From Streptococcus mitis (GTDB taxonomy: Bacteria > Bacillota > Bacilli > Lactobacillales > Streptococcaceae), in assembly GCF_005844455.1 (NCBI RefSeq), contig NZ_SPGF01000003.1, forward strand, positions 1-64,000: 64,000 bases of DNA. The letters run 5' to 3'. Position 1 is the stretch's first letter, and every line of letters begins with the position of its first letter. A program made the position numbers and the translations under genes. Positions 52,301 through 61,246 of the stretch are shown in pieces. The notes below the pieces were generated by a model that saw only the letters and a program-made list of their open reading frames with translations, had not been told where the DNA came from and searched no databases.

Positions 52301-54645
52301 TAATTCGCTGTTCTCCGTTGCACTTTATCATAATTTGTGCTAAACTGTAAGTAAGGATAGGATGATGTCGGGTGACTGGTAACAGTTTGCTCAAAGGTAC
52401 TTGTTTCAAGTACAGGTGAGGTACTGCCTTCAGCTTTAGGCTGTAAAGAACCCGTGCCACCACTGGTCCTATCATTCATTTGCTCCTGAGAGGTCTCAGG
52501 AGCTTTTTCTGTGCCCTGAATTTGTTTTTTGGGCTCCCTATCATCTCCAAGAGGTTTGGAAGGTTTTTCATAGGTCACTGTTTTGTCCGAATCAATAACC
52601 ATTTGTTTTCTAGGCTCTACTGAGAAGCTAATATTATGCCAGTTCTTCTTCAGCCATTCTGCATCTTCTGGGGATAAATTACTAGTGTCTATGTTCAATT
52701 CAGAACTCTGATTATCTTCTAGAACCACTTCATCTTGCTTTTTTTGTTTGGACAGTAACTTATTTACCACCTCTTTTTCCTCCTCCGTATTAGGGAGATA
52801 TTTAGGAGATAGTTCAAATCTACCTTCCTCCGTCAATTCTAAAGCAACTCGACGTAACCCTTTTATAAAATAGATATTTGGCTGCTTAACCCACTGCTTG
52901 ACCTCTCCAGAATCAATTAAAGCTTGTGTCTCTGGTTGAATAATCAGTCCATCAACTTTATCTTGAATGGCTTCTAGGCGTTCTAATTCCTTTTTGTAAC
53001 GCTTGATAGTTTCAGGTCTATAACTCGATTCCCCACGTTCTGCCTTCTCAATTTCTTCCCGAATACGGGGAATATTTTGGACACTCATCTCCAGGCCATT
53101 CCCCTGCCGGTTGAGACCTGCTGCTTTTCGGTCTTCTCTTTCCTGGAGCCTTTCAATTCGCTCTTCTTGTTCCTTGATTTCATCCAATTTAGAGAAGACA
53201 CGATTTTCAATTTGTTCTTGCTTCTGCATAAAACGGCCCCCTCCTCGTTTATCATTCATAGGCTGGCCATTCGTTAGGGATTGATGAGAATAGGCCGCAT
53301 TGATTGCCTCATCAGCTTCTCCTTTGAGTCGCTCTAGCTTTCGTCTAGCTTGCGCCAAGCGACTATTATCTGGCTTTTCTGCTTCATACTCAGCCCCTGC
53401 TTCATGTACTTCCGACATAGTATGTTTCCTTTCTTTCTCTTGATTGACAATCCTTGTATATTCCTGATGGACTTCTTCCTTCGTCAGCTGCCTAGCTGAG
53501 ACAAAGGCTTTTACATCATCTGCAGTTAGCTCTTGCGCTTTTGCGAGAGCTATTTCCTTCTCAAAAAAGCCCTGGTAATGCCAGGACTTTTCATCTGCTG
53601 TGTAAACGTGCGCCAGCTCCTTAGGAGCTTCATTCCCCCTCTTCAGGAAATCATTCCAATCTTCCTTTTCCTGGTTAAGCTGAACGATAGGCGGAATCGC
53701 AATCTGGACTGGAATCCCCTTCTCCTGCAATCGAGTGATAAAATTCTGTCCTGCAGCATCATTATCTACAGCCAACGTAATCACATCTTGATGCCGACCA
53801 TCTTTGAAATAATCCGTTGTTCTAGCGACTACTTCTAGAGCTTTCCCCGTATTCTGATTGACTTGATAAGATTTATCATTTATCTCTGCATACAATTCCA
53901 TAAACCGTCTACTAATAATCCCATCTTTTACTCCATCCATAGCTACTAAGCGAACATCCTGAAGCCTATCCTTATGAAGCTCATAGTAGCTCATTAGATC
54001 GATTGGAGCTTCCGCAAAGATCAAACGTTTTGGTGTTCCGATATCAATTGAAAATCCTAGTTGTCCGTCTGAATTTCTCATAATTTGTTTTAAACGCCCA
54101 CGTTCAGGATAGTGCTCCCGATTCTCTACTATTCCCTGAAGACTCGCTCCAGCTAAAAAGCCTGTGTTGTCCTTATACTTAAAGACAATCACAGGCTCAA
54201 AATAGTCTCCTTTTTTTCGGATTGCTTCCGCTATACTGCCTTGACTAATAAAGAAGTTAATCGTATCATCTGAAAGGCCTCTCTGTGCCTTCAAATAGCG
54301 TCTAGAAGCGCTGAAATTCTGACGCTCATATCTTTCCAAGTGATAGCTAAAAGGCTCTTTTGAAGCCGTCTGAGCTTCTACATCGACTTCCTTAAATTCT
54401 CCAGTTTCTAAAAAATGCATCGCCTCCTTGTAAGTAACACCCTGGATAGTTTGAACTAGTTGAATCACATCTCCAAATTCTGATCGAGAATTCCAATGAA
54501 AGTCATTCTTCTTTACATCGATTACAAACGAATCATGCTCTGTCCACGTATAACTATAGGCTCCCGTGCGCTTTAGCCTCATTCCCAGCTGTTCCGCAAC
54601 AGAAATGATAGATATATTTTTAGCTGATTCTTTAGTTAATGCCAT
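49375..54645 (-). CDS. 1756-aa multidomain ICE protein: Toprim, PBECR4-like, EF-hand loop, ArdC/LtrC-like
   Basis: N-terminal primase-type zinc/DUF3991-like region (about 10-90) and a Toprim domain (about 205-335; acidic residues in LIFAEAPIDLMSYYELH and TLAVDNDAAGQNF). Long coiled coil (380-590). A region near 800-950 resembles the PBECR4 nuclease-like family (tentative). A calcium-type loop DLDGDGISNSDE lies near 1360. An ArdC/LtrC-like end (about 1440-1700) has ssDNA-binding and metallopeptidase parts. The usual HExxH appears as HEMAY (near 1625), the second His being Tyr. It probably handles or protects transferred single-stranded DNA. Confidence 0.8.
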   Translation of the reverse strand: MALTKESAKNISIISVAEQLGMRLKRTGAYSYTWTEHDSFVIDVKKNDFHWNSRSEFGDVIQLVQTIQGVTYKEAMHFLETGEFKEVDVEAQTASKEPFSYHLERYERQNFSASRRYLKAQRGLSDDTINFFISQGSIAEAIRKKGDYFEPVIVFKYKDNTGFLAGASLQGIVENREHYPERGRLKQIMRNSDGQLGFSIDIGTPKRLIFAEAPIDLMSYYELHKDRLQDVRLVAMDGVKDGIISRRFMELYAEINDKSYQVNQNTGKALEVVARTTDYFKDGRHQDVITLAVDNDAAGQNFITRLQEKGIPVQIAIPPIVQLNQEKEDWNDFLKRGNEAPKELAHVYTADEKSWHYQGFFEKEIALAKAQELTADDVKAFVSARQLTKEEVHQEYTRIVNQEKERKHTMSEVHEAGAEYEAEKPDNSRLAQARRKLERLKGEADEAINAAYSHQSLTNGQPMNDKRGGGRFMQKQEQIENRVFSKLDEIKEQEERIERLQEREDRKAAGLNRQGNGLEMSVQNIPRIREEIEKAERGESSYRPETIKRYKKELERLEAIQDKVDGLIIQPETQALIDSGEVKQWVKQPNIYFIKGLRRVALELTEEGRFELSPKYLPNTEEEKEVVNKLLSKQKKQDEVVLEDNQSSELNIDTSNLSPEDAEWLKKNWHNISFSVEPRKQMVIDSDKTVTYEKPSKPLGDDREPKKQIQGTEKAPETSQEQMNDRTSGGTGSLQPKAEGSTSPVLETSTFEQTVTSHPTSSYPYLQFSTNYDKVQRRTANYHPITPADLRRLNQYAPSIQSTASWYLNELADSKISFVYADHGEENVLQVTFQKDNFIHLSGIRPFEERKGAANFLDDIANGQGHYDGMLISNAIKDKLQVLPMLRDILDPHSFVLDDLSSVEKLHNLNMSEAIKAKDEDFLLLFKDIGDEKIPASLMKLKGELGTNVKLLDEKIILGVYRERDGHIEQLSINEEYVKDKGAEMLSVLKNKQFEEVSKEIEQLTPSNTLNSPLLDSATFTQVLDTVYNLGVPGDISKTPKKFHKAWNQYLDYAKQHNDKFDQIVAAAGEDHLLDTNSDFYKEWKQDYIYKENYHVRLQWSEERPDGPRLPFKETELIPYQDFARELYKANQSFYQLYQEGLKQVTGGHPEAYISPTKIQFSIYAPDGELIQDSIRYNIGEEINPIAHKERLGTREMREYPELMKIDGAIFTPYHLERLASELDISQFSYALEDTLYADQLLSQLPFGDLENSPIGFTDSSHDARLGFISFDGMDSVEVENLSAWFEKLGVKDSPMEQVALVEKWQKEIKSLSEKVEQTIATVREEFEKSQVKNLQNTPDNPYEKIYQYNRKDERDRDLDGDGISNSDEMLQGTDPYNAASNLHKKQEDRERRTDAEVAAGAIITEAVATKNSEQTISQLVSNKDTKALAEHLKEGMKNYLDSEQFKSFLDTMSKFHNYSLNNIHLLKMQNPNVSRVASFNKWKTDFDRTVKKGSKALKIWVPYQVKTKISANQNELSFSPSENEMEEKEVTVTRFKLGNVFDISQTEGKELPKAINELTGSVKDYEDLYRAAKAVSMDNQVPISFEEIKIESANGYYSPDENRIVISKGLKGQEQILKTIFHEMAYADLHRGSNAQYGDDQYRKQELQAESVAYVVANHFGFDTSSYSFGYLAIWAKDKNGFEDMVEQLQVVQKEAKSLIDRMDAKLELVKNKTVTKDKFAAKLQQAKEKSEQLGNQKAEAVKQVEEKKSLSSPQ

Positions 54646-54657
54646 CTCTTGCCTCCT

Positions 54658-56004
54658 CTACAATGAAAATTCTGGCACTTCTTTTTCTAATACATCTTGT
54701 GTTCGCTCTTTTTCAAGCTCTTCTGCTTCGACAAAACGGTTTAAATCAGGAAAATGGAGTTGGGCTTGTTTTAGCTTATCATGAACTAACAAGTTCTCAT
54801 CGATATGATAGACTGCTTCCTGATAGCCATTGAAACCTTTCTCTAAATCAATATCATCAAAGCGGATGACAGCCAACTCTGTCAAACTTCCCTTATACCA
54901 AGCTCCAATCTCACTTTCAAGATAGAACTGAACTGATTCTCTATCTTCCGTCTTTGTATCTCGCAAATAGGCCAGTTCCCAGCTTTCACCCTGAGAATAC
55001 CCAGTGACTTCTTGAACAATTAGCTCCTGGTTGTTAGTGCTTAAAATCCGATTAATATCGTCTAAGCGGGGGACTAAGATTTCCCGAGCTAGAGAGACTG
55101 CTTCTGTGCGATAGTCGAAAAATTCATATTGTTTCCTATCTTCGACATAGTTCCTAACGAAATCTGAATAATGAGGGAAATGTTCCTGAAAGCTAGGTGA
55201 AATCATCCCATAGATATAGGCTTGTCTTAATGTTTCAAACTGGGCTATTTGATAATATGATGGATCGAGCTTAGCTTCTTGATTCAACATTTCCTTGATA
55301 CTTTCTGGAAGTTGTATTGGTTCCGAATCTGGCCAAGTTCTCTTAGAATAGTTGATTACTTCCTCGTAGAGAATAGTATCAATCTCTGAATTCTTCATTT
55401 TAAGCAAAGCCTCTACAATTTGAGCTGATTCTGAAAGATTGGAACGATAATCAGTAATCAAGCCATCTTTACGAACTTCCCACTCCTCAACCTGAGCATT
55501 TTCTGAAGTTCGTAGTAACAATACCTCCTCGGATTCCAAGTCAACTCCAATAACTTGATCGCCATTTGGTAGCTGATCCATCTCCAATTCCTGGATTTTA
55601 GCATCTAATTGATTATTAACCTGAAGCAAGTCTTGCTTCAAATGAAATAATTCTTCTGCATTGGCCTTTAATTCCTCAAAGTACTCTCTGGAGATTTTCA
55701 CTGGTCGAACCAATAAATCTTTCTCTCGTTGCTCTCGAGGGTAGGAAAATAAGTAGGGAGCAACTTCTTTGAAATCCTGGTAGTTCATCCATTTTATAGA
55801 TTCTGTAACAATCATATTCTGGACATCGATGACATCTGTATGAGGAGTAATCCAGCCAGATAAAGCCAACTCTTTTACTGCTTCAGATAGGGGGTAAGAA
55901 GGGATATGTTCTAAAACCCCCTCAAAATAACCAATCCCTCGTGCAGTCTCCTCCTCAACTTCACGCTTCATTCGTTTAAATTGTTTTTGTGGTAATGTAT
56001 TCAT
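54658..56004 (-). CDS. Hypothetical ICE protein, 448 aa
   Basis: Soluble, acidic, largely helical, with a short coiled coil near 115-145 (ELFHLKQDLLQVNNQLDAKI). It begins MNTLPQKQFKRMKREVEEET. No family recognised. Its stop is 12 nt before the start of the 1756-aa gene and its start overlaps the gene before by 4 nt, so it is part of the same transfer operon. Confidence 0.7.
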   Translation of the reverse strand: MNTLPQKQFKRMKREVEEETARGIGYFEGVLEHIPSYPLSEAVKELALSGWITPHTDVIDVQNMIVTESIKWMNYQDFKEVAPYLFSYPREQREKDLLVRPVKISREYFEELKANAEELFHLKQDLLQVNNQLDAKIQELEMDQLPNGDQVIGVDLESEEVLLLRTSENAQVEEWEVRKDGLITDYRSNLSESAQIVEALLKMKNSEIDTILYEEVINYSKRTWPDSEPIQLPESIKEMLNQEAKLDPSYYQIAQFETLRQAYIYGMISPSFQEHFPHYSDFVRNYVEDRKQYEFFDYRTEAVSLAREILVPRLDDINRILSTNNQELIVQEVTGYSQGESWELAYLRDTKTEDRESVQFYLESEIGAWYKGSLTELAVIRFDDIDLEKGFNGYQEAVYHIDENLLVHDKLKQAQLHFPDLNRFVEAEELEKERTQDVLEKEVPEFSL

Positions 56005-56228
56005 TCTATTTCCTTTCCTTTCTTTCTATTATCAGGTCCGTAAAAGGTATCTACGATACCTGCAGAACGTAAAGCAGATTCCAATGCCGATCTAGCTAAC
56101 TCAGAAGCTGCAATCGTTCTCACTTTCACTTCCCATAGTTCTTCTTCCTTCTTTTTAATTAAGCCATCCGCCCACTCATTATCTTTAATCAGCTCATCTC
56201 GTCGTTGCTTCAATTGTTCTAAATCCAT
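56001..56228 (-). CDS. Small coiled-coil ICE protein
   Basis: 75 aa: LEQLKQRRDELIKDNEWADG and later ELARSALESALRSAG. Predicted coiled coil. Function unknown. Overlaps the following gene by 4 nt. A terminator-like hairpin lies just upstream at 56246-56274. Confidence 0.65.
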   Translation of the reverse strand: MDLEQLKQRRDELIKDNEWADGLIKKKEEELWEVKVRTIAASELARSALESALRSAGIVDTFYGPDNRKKGKEIE

Positions 56229-56245
56229 TTGATTATCCTTTCATC

Positions 56246-56274
56246 AAAAAAACAGCTCTGTTTTTAGAACTGTT
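56246..56274 (-). terminator. Terminator-like hairpin inside the transfer region
   Basis: Minus strand AACAGTTCT, AAAAAC, AGAGCTGTT, TTTTT. It splits the 368-aa gene from the 75-aa gene, so read-through or attenuation is expected. Confidence 0.6.
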
Positions 56275-56290
56275 TCATTACCTGCTATTT

Positions 56291-57397
56291 TTATTTATTG
56301 AAAAGTCTTTGCCAGAACGATCGTCTTTGTAAAGACTCTATCTTCTCTTCTGCTACATTTTTCAATCTACGTAAACGTTGTGATTCATTGGTTAGACGTT
56401 GATTTTCAGTGAGAATCTCTCCTTTTTCCTGCTTCAGTTTTCGTTTATCTTCTTCTAGTTTTTGATTATCCTTTTCTAACTTCTTGTAATACTCCTCCTC
56501 TTCGTGATACTTTCTCAAGAGTGTTTCGGCCTGCTTGATGTCTTCTGAAAGTTGTTTCACTTTTTCAAATTTTTCATCGTAGGATGATTTCAACAGCTTA
56601 ATTTCATCCTTGAGTTCTTGGCACTGATCCTCATAAGTTTTCAAAGCTTGGTACTTCCTTTCGTTATCTGGTGTTATCATGTGTTCTTTTTGAAAACGTC
56701 CATAAAGTTTATAATCTCTATCTTGATAAGTGGTTCTAATTTCTTTTGCAATAGTTGCTAGTTCCTCAGGATTTTCAAACTCCTCCGGAAGACTTTCCTG
56801 AATCCACTTTGGAAAGAAGGCCTTGGCTTCAAAAAGAGGGATGCCCTTTCTAGCTAACTCTGCTCGTTTCAGACGACTTGGTTTTCCAGATACATAGAAC
56901 TCAATTGCTAAAATACCATTAAATCGATAATATGCCGAATAAGGATAGGTTTCCTCCAACTTCATATAAAACTTTAAAATAGAATACCCACCGTCTGGAA
57001 AAGGCACCTTTTGGAGTTTAGCAATACGCTTCGGAAAAATCATAATGGTCGTCTCACCCTCCTGAATTTGAAACTTCTGAATTACTTCAAAAGCAGAAAG
57101 AAAAGCAATTAATTCAGGCGTATAGGCGAAGCTCCCAGACTTGTCCCTTAATGGGCTAGATTCTCCAGTAAAATATCGGAAAAAAGCCTGACCGCGCTTT
57201 CGAGTTTTCGAATTTGTGCGACCGTGAGATGGACTTACTTTTAGCTCGGTTTCCAAGTCGTAAAATACACCGTTAGTCTTATCTGTAGGATAATGCCAAG
57301 GATCGTCATCAGCTAGTTTAAGAGCTTCAAATGCGTTAACAACACGTTTCTGACCGTCTTTTGTCTTAGCAACGGCATAAAATTTTGAAACTGCCAT
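56291..57397 (-). CDS. Hypothetical ICE protein with viroplasmin-like start and coiled-coil tail
   Basis: 368 aa. It begins MAVSKFYAVAKTKDGQKRVV, reminiscent of an RNase H-type/viroplasmin N-terminus (tentative). It has a mixed alpha/beta body to about 230 and a long coiled coil from about 245 (ELKDEIKLLKSSYDEKFEKV onwards) to a basic, Trp-containing end (SFWQRLFNK). AGGGAGG precedes the ATG, and an extended -10 (TGG TATAAT, minus strand, about 57428) gives a separate promoter. Confidence 0.7.
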   Translation of the reverse strand: MAVSKFYAVAKTKDGQKRVVNAFEALKLADDDPWHYPTDKTNGVFYDLETELKVSPSHGRTNSKTRKRGQAFFRYFTGESSPLRDKSGSFAYTPELIAFLSAFEVIQKFQIQEGETTIMIFPKRIAKLQKVPFPDGGYSILKFYMKLEETYPYSAYYRFNGILAIEFYVSGKPSRLKRAELARKGIPLFEAKAFFPKWIQESLPEEFENPEELATIAKEIRTTYQDRDYKLYGRFQKEHMITPDNERKYQALKTYEDQCQELKDEIKLLKSSYDEKFEKVKQLSEDIKQAETLLRKYHEEEEYYKKLEKDNQKLEEDKRKLKQEKGEILTENQRLTNESQRLRRLKNVAEEKIESLQRRSFWQRLFNK

Positions 57398-57462
57398 GGG
57401 TTACCTCCCTTTGGTATTTACCTTTATTATACCATAAGAAATATCAAGACACATTGTGCTAT

Positions 57463-57654
57463 CTAGTTCTTAGTTTCTATATAGCTAAGTTCGTCTGTAG
57501 AAAAACCAACAATCTTATAGAAGCCTATGGCTCCAAAAGTTTCTAATAAATGAGTTTCCGCTACCCTTTTAGCTGTATTAAAATCACGAAAAAAACCTGC
57601 ATAAGCAAAATTTTCATGCCAGGTTATTTTTTCGCCTTCCTGATGCAGCCACAC
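57463..57654 (-). CDS. Small hypothetical protein
   Basis: 63 aa: MWLHQEGEKITWHENFAYAG and SFIETKN-like end (TDELSYIETKN). Tyr/Phe-rich, soluble. Weak ribosome site and no family. It may be a real small ICE gene, being in line with its neighbours. Confidence 0.45.
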   Translation of the reverse strand: MWLHQEGEKITWHENFAYAGFFRDFNTAKRVAETHLLETFGAIGFYKIVGFSTDELSYIETKN

Positions 57655-57725
57655 ATACTGATCCCAATTTATAGCAATTAAAATGCAATAAGAGTCATAA
57701 AATTCTATTAGATTTCCTTTCTTTC

Positions 57726-59561
57726 CTAACTCACTTTGAGAGGAACTTCCTCGACTTCCTTAATCCCAATATGAATAACATTTTCTTCCCCAACCTGGTC
57801 TTTCCACTCATCAATATCACTTAGATATCGCTTGTAACGATACCAGTTATCATCGTTCGGGCCATTACTTAAGAGGTAGGCTCTTGGATGCGTATCCAGA
57901 TTAAATTTTTGATCTCGAAAAACATTTTGTTTGGATAGGAAGAGCAGGGCTTCTGTTGTTCCAATTGTAGCAACCTCATGCGGTGTCAACAGTTCTCGAC
58001 CAATTTTTGAGTTCTGCTTAGAACTGCTGGCATTTCTTCCTCTGCTCTCACTATAATTCTGATCATTCAAAGTTTGCTTCCCTGATCGCTCAGATAGGTA
58101 CTTAAGCGTATCTAAGTCATTGGAACCTAAATAAAGAATAGCACCACAGTTATTGATAATCGTCTTTGTATTTTCTTTACCGTACAATACTTCAATCTGA
58201 CTTTGAGATTGCACCATCATCTTGATAGAAATCTCTCGCGAACGAATAACAGAGATAATTGGCGGTAAATTAGGAATCTTCCCAATCTGACCAAACTCAT
58301 CTGCCCACACCTGTAGATGTAATAGGTCTTCCTTAGTCTTTGTTGGATACTCACCTAATATAACTGCATCTGCAGTTTTTATTAGCACATCAAAAATGGT
58401 ACTAAAAATCAGGGCAGATAAGAACTGATAAGCTGGATCCACTTCTGGAATATGAATAAAAACTGCTGTTTTCTCAATATTCCATTTTTCAATCTCCAGC
58501 GTATCCTTTTCAATAATCTTTCTTAGTTGCTCATGATCAAATACTGAGAAAGTTGTTGCAAAAATGGCATAAACAGAAGCCCGTGTTTGACCATCAAAGT
58601 TTTTATTGAATAGTTCCCACTGCCTGCAGGCATAGTTCCCCGGCCATCTCCGCTCCAGGTCTTCAAACATCAACTCAACCGGACTTTCTGCATCCGGATG
58701 ATTCCGTCTCAATTCTCGAATCATATCCGTAACCTGACCCAGGTTTGGCATATAGTGATCGAGCTGACTATCAAAATAAAGATAGCCAATTAGAGAACGC
58801 ATCAGGAGTTTATTTGCTGCAGGCCAAAAAGGATCACTTTCATGACCATTTCTGTTGAGAGACTCTGTAATTGCCTCTGCCACTCGGTCTATATCCATTT
58901 CATTATGAATATATCTAAAAACATTGAAGCCATCTGAATTCAGGAAAGTAATCAAATCAAAAATCTTCATCTTATAGCCTTTTTCTACAAGTGATTTCCC
59001 TGTTTCATGAATCAAAATCCCTTTAGTATCTGTAGTTACAAAACTAGAGTTAGCTTGTAATATATTCGGTTTTACAGCACTACGTGTCTTTGAATCCCCT
59101 GTACCTCCATACACCAGAATATTTTTATTAATCTGATTTTCAAAGCTCAAGCGGTTATTGAATAGTCCCATCTGACTGTTCTGGGTAAAAATCATATTCT
59201 TTTCAGGTTCTTCGTCTCGGAATCTCATCAACTCTTCTCTTGTCGCAAAACGAGCTGATCCATGTTCCTCCCCATATCTGTACGTACCTGTATCCGATAC
59301 TCTCAAATACAGCAGAAAAGCAATCAAAAATCCGCCCATACCAATTAATAAAGAAGCTGGAGTAAATTGAAAATCAATCCAAGACTTATCGTTTAGATGG
59401 TCATTCATCCAGTTAAGCTTTCCAAATCCAAATACATCCGTTACTGAATCAGTATCTGGTGCCAACAGCCATAGTTTAAAGAACCAATGAAAGAGGTAGA
59501 ATAGACCAATTCCTAACAACAAATACGGTCTAAGTCTCCGTTTCTTCTTTTCTGTAATCAC
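57726..59561 (-). CDS. Type IV coupling protein (VirD4/TraG family)
   Basis: 611 aa. Membrane ATPase that links the relaxase-DNA complex to the secretion channel. Two N-terminal membrane helices (YLLLGIGLFYLFHWFFKLW and LLIGMGGFLIAFLLYL), then the motor. Its Walker A is VYGGTGDSKTRSAV (near 150), with Ser in place of the usual Gly before Lys. Walker B is LQVWADEFGQIGKIPNLP, followed by VQSQSQIEVLYG. Its start overlaps the PcfB-like gene by 4 nt. Typical of Tn5252-type elements. Confidence 0.93.
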   Translation of the reverse strand: MITEKKKRRLRPYLLLGIGLFYLFHWFFKLWLLAPDTDSVTDVFGFGKLNWMNDHLNDKSWIDFQFTPASLLIGMGGFLIAFLLYLRVSDTGTYRYGEEHGSARFATREELMRFRDEEPEKNMIFTQNSQMGLFNNRLSFENQINKNILVYGGTGDSKTRSAVKPNILQANSSFVTTDTKGILIHETGKSLVEKGYKMKIFDLITFLNSDGFNVFRYIHNEMDIDRVAEAITESLNRNGHESDPFWPAANKLLMRSLIGYLYFDSQLDHYMPNLGQVTDMIRELRRNHPDAESPVELMFEDLERRWPGNYACRQWELFNKNFDGQTRASVYAIFATTFSVFDHEQLRKIIEKDTLEIEKWNIEKTAVFIHIPEVDPAYQFLSALIFSTIFDVLIKTADAVILGEYPTKTKEDLLHLQVWADEFGQIGKIPNLPPIISVIRSREISIKMMVQSQSQIEVLYGKENTKTIINNCGAILYLGSNDLDTLKYLSERSGKQTLNDQNYSESRGRNASSSKQNSKIGRELLTPHEVATIGTTEALLFLSKQNVFRDQKFNLDTHPRAYLLSNGPNDDNWYRYKRYLSDIDEWKDQVGEENVIHIGIKEVEEVPLKVS

Positions 59562-60106
59562 TTCATTTTTCCTCCAATCTGTGGTTCGATATTTTCTGGA
59601 AGAACAAACTCCTTCGTATGAATGTTTACCTGAAGCGAGTTAATTTTCTCTTGTTCAACTGCTTTGAAATGTTGCAATTTCTCCTCAAAAGAAGTCGTTT
59701 TCCCATTTTTTAGGTGTCGCTCATTGAATCCTTTAGGATCTCTTGTGATGCCTTCTAGGACATCCTTAAAGGCTTGTTCGACAACTCCTTTATCTTTTGC
59801 ATTGAAAGCAAGAGTTGTCTTACCGTCAGGATGTGTATAAAAAGAAAAGCCAATCCCGTATTGGCCCAGTTCTTTTCGAACTGCCTCGAGATTGACTTCA
59901 TTATGTAGTAATTGCTGGACTTCTTTCGTATCTGCCGTGGCCATGAATTTATTCCAGTCTGTCTCACCAGTAAAGAGGACATTTTCACCTCTGGCTTGAT
60001 ACATTTCAACTGCCTTAGAGCTAGCCAGGAAGAGTCCTTTTAAGATGATTTCGCCTGTCACAAGAGTTGCCCGTCCTAATTGAGCTACCACTTGTTCTTG
60101 TTCCAT
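59558..60106 (-). CDS. PcfB/DUF3801-like conjugation protein
   Basis: 182 aa. The N-terminal segment GRATLVTGEIILKGLFLASS and the middle YGIGFSFYTHPDGKTTLAFN match the PcfB/DUF3801 type as I know it. That family is always encoded just before the coupling protein in Gram-positive conjugative elements. It is thought to be an accessory of the relaxase or coupling protein. Overlaps virD4 by 4 nt. Confidence 0.8.
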   Translation of the reverse strand: MEQEQVVAQLGRATLVTGEIILKGLFLASSKAVEMYQARGENVLFTGETDWNKFMATADTKEVQQLLHNEVNLEAVRKELGQYGIGFSFYTHPDGKTTLAFNAKDKGVVEQAFKDVLEGITRDPKGFNERHLKNGKTTSFEEKLQHFKAVEQEKINSLQVNIHTKEFVLPENIEPQIGGKMK

Positions 60107-60107
60107 T

Positions 60108-61004
60108 TTAGCTCACCTCTTCAATTTTGAAATAAAGATCCTTCAGTTGACTAGCTTGTTTCTCTTTGGCAAGAATCTGTTGTCGCAACTCATTGATTTT
60201 ATTTTGACACTCAATAATTTCCTCGTTTGCTTCCTTGATGAATTCTTCGTTAGACTGAATTTTATGTTTAATAGACTGCTTATAAGTGATGGTCTGAGCC
60301 TCAAAGCTATCAATGACCTCTGAAGGCAATTCTACTGTCGTTGCATGAGAAAGAGAGAAGGAAGGCTCAACATTGCCCTTATCTTCTTGTTTAACAGGAA
60401 GAGATTCATTTTCTTCCTGACTTGATTTTTCAACACTAGAAACTACTTCTTGTGTAGGTTCTACACGTTCTTCCTGTACCGCCTCTATTTCATCCAGTCT
60501 ACTGAAGTGTTCTGTAGTCCACTCATCGGATGAAAAGGCATCTTTATCTTCCAAAGGTACTTCCTCTCCAACCTCATCTTGAGGTTTCTGAGAAACTAGC
60601 TCAGCAATTCTTTGACGGGCCATATTCGCCTCTTTCTTTACCGTTAAATCTTCTAGCTTAGGATCTGGTTCTGGTTGGAATTCGGGTTGAGGTTGGGGTT
60701 CTGGTATGCCTTGTGAGGACTTCTTTTCTTTATGTTTTGCTAAAAAATGAAGAAAACCTCTTTTTTTCTTCCCAACATTCGTACCAAAATTTTCCAGTAA
60801 CTGATCAATGATTCCAACAAAAGGTATTTCAAGACTAAGTTCTTGTAGGATTTCACCTTCAGCATTGAGAGAATAAAGCCGATAGGTTCCGGTTATTCTA
60901 TTACTCTTCATTCTCTCGTTGATGATTTCTAGCCTTGATAACAACTCATCTCGTTGCTCAAATGTTTCCTCTTGATTAGTCAGTTGATTGATAATTTTAT
61001 ACAT
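60108..61004 (-). CDS. Hypothetical ICE protein with acidic low-complexity middle
   Basis: 298 aa. It has a folded N-terminus (about 1-75), a basic patch KKKRGFLHFLAKHKEKK and a Pro/Glu/Gln-rich stretch (PEPQPQPEFQPEPDPKLEDL). A C-terminal coiled coil (about 240-298) follows. No membrane segment. Function unknown. Tightly packed: 1 nt before the PcfB-like gene and overlapping the next gene by 8 nt. Confidence 0.7.
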   Translation of the reverse strand: MYKIINQLTNQEETFEQRDELLSRLEIINERMKSNRITGTYRLYSLNAEGEILQELSLEIPFVGIIDQLLENFGTNVGKKKRGFLHFLAKHKEKKSSQGIPEPQPQPEFQPEPDPKLEDLTVKKEANMARQRIAELVSQKPQDEVGEEVPLEDKDAFSSDEWTTEHFSRLDEIEAVQEERVEPTQEVVSSVEKSSQEENESLPVKQEDKGNVEPSFSLSHATTVELPSEVIDSFEAQTITYKQSIKHKIQSNEEFIKEANEEIIECQNKINELRQQILAKEKQASQLKDLYFKIEEVS

Positions 61005-61236
61005 GGTTCACTCCTTGGTTACTTGATTGTGCTGGAAGAATTAACTCCTTCATTTCCTGATAGGATAAGCCACTTTCTTCTGATAGAGCAATAAAAAGCT
61101 GTGCTTCCAAATCTTTTTCTTGATTTATGTAATTCTTGATTTTTTTATCTGCTTCTTCTTTTTGTCGTTGCGCTTTTCCCTTATCTTTCCTGACTTTCTC
61201 AAGCTTACCTTCAAGTTGTTCTATTTTTTTATTCAT
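60997..61236 (-). CDS. Small coiled-coil ICE protein (DUF3847-like)
   Basis: 79 aa, mostly charged helix (EQLEGKLEKVRKDKGKAQRQ) followed by a short domain (LFIALSEESGLSYQEMKELI). Resembles DUF3847 proteins of Gram-positive elements; tentative. Function unknown. Confidence 0.65.
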   Translation of the reverse strand: MNKKIEQLEGKLEKVRKDKGKAQRQKEEADKKIKNYINQEKDLEAQLFIALSEESGLSYQEMKELILPAQSSNQGVNHV

Positions 61237-61246
61237 TCAATTCTCC

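Noticed and set aside
57398-57430. GGTAAATACC palindrome before the 368-aa ICE gene as an operator
   Set aside because: Short, AT-rich and single; not enough to separate from chance.
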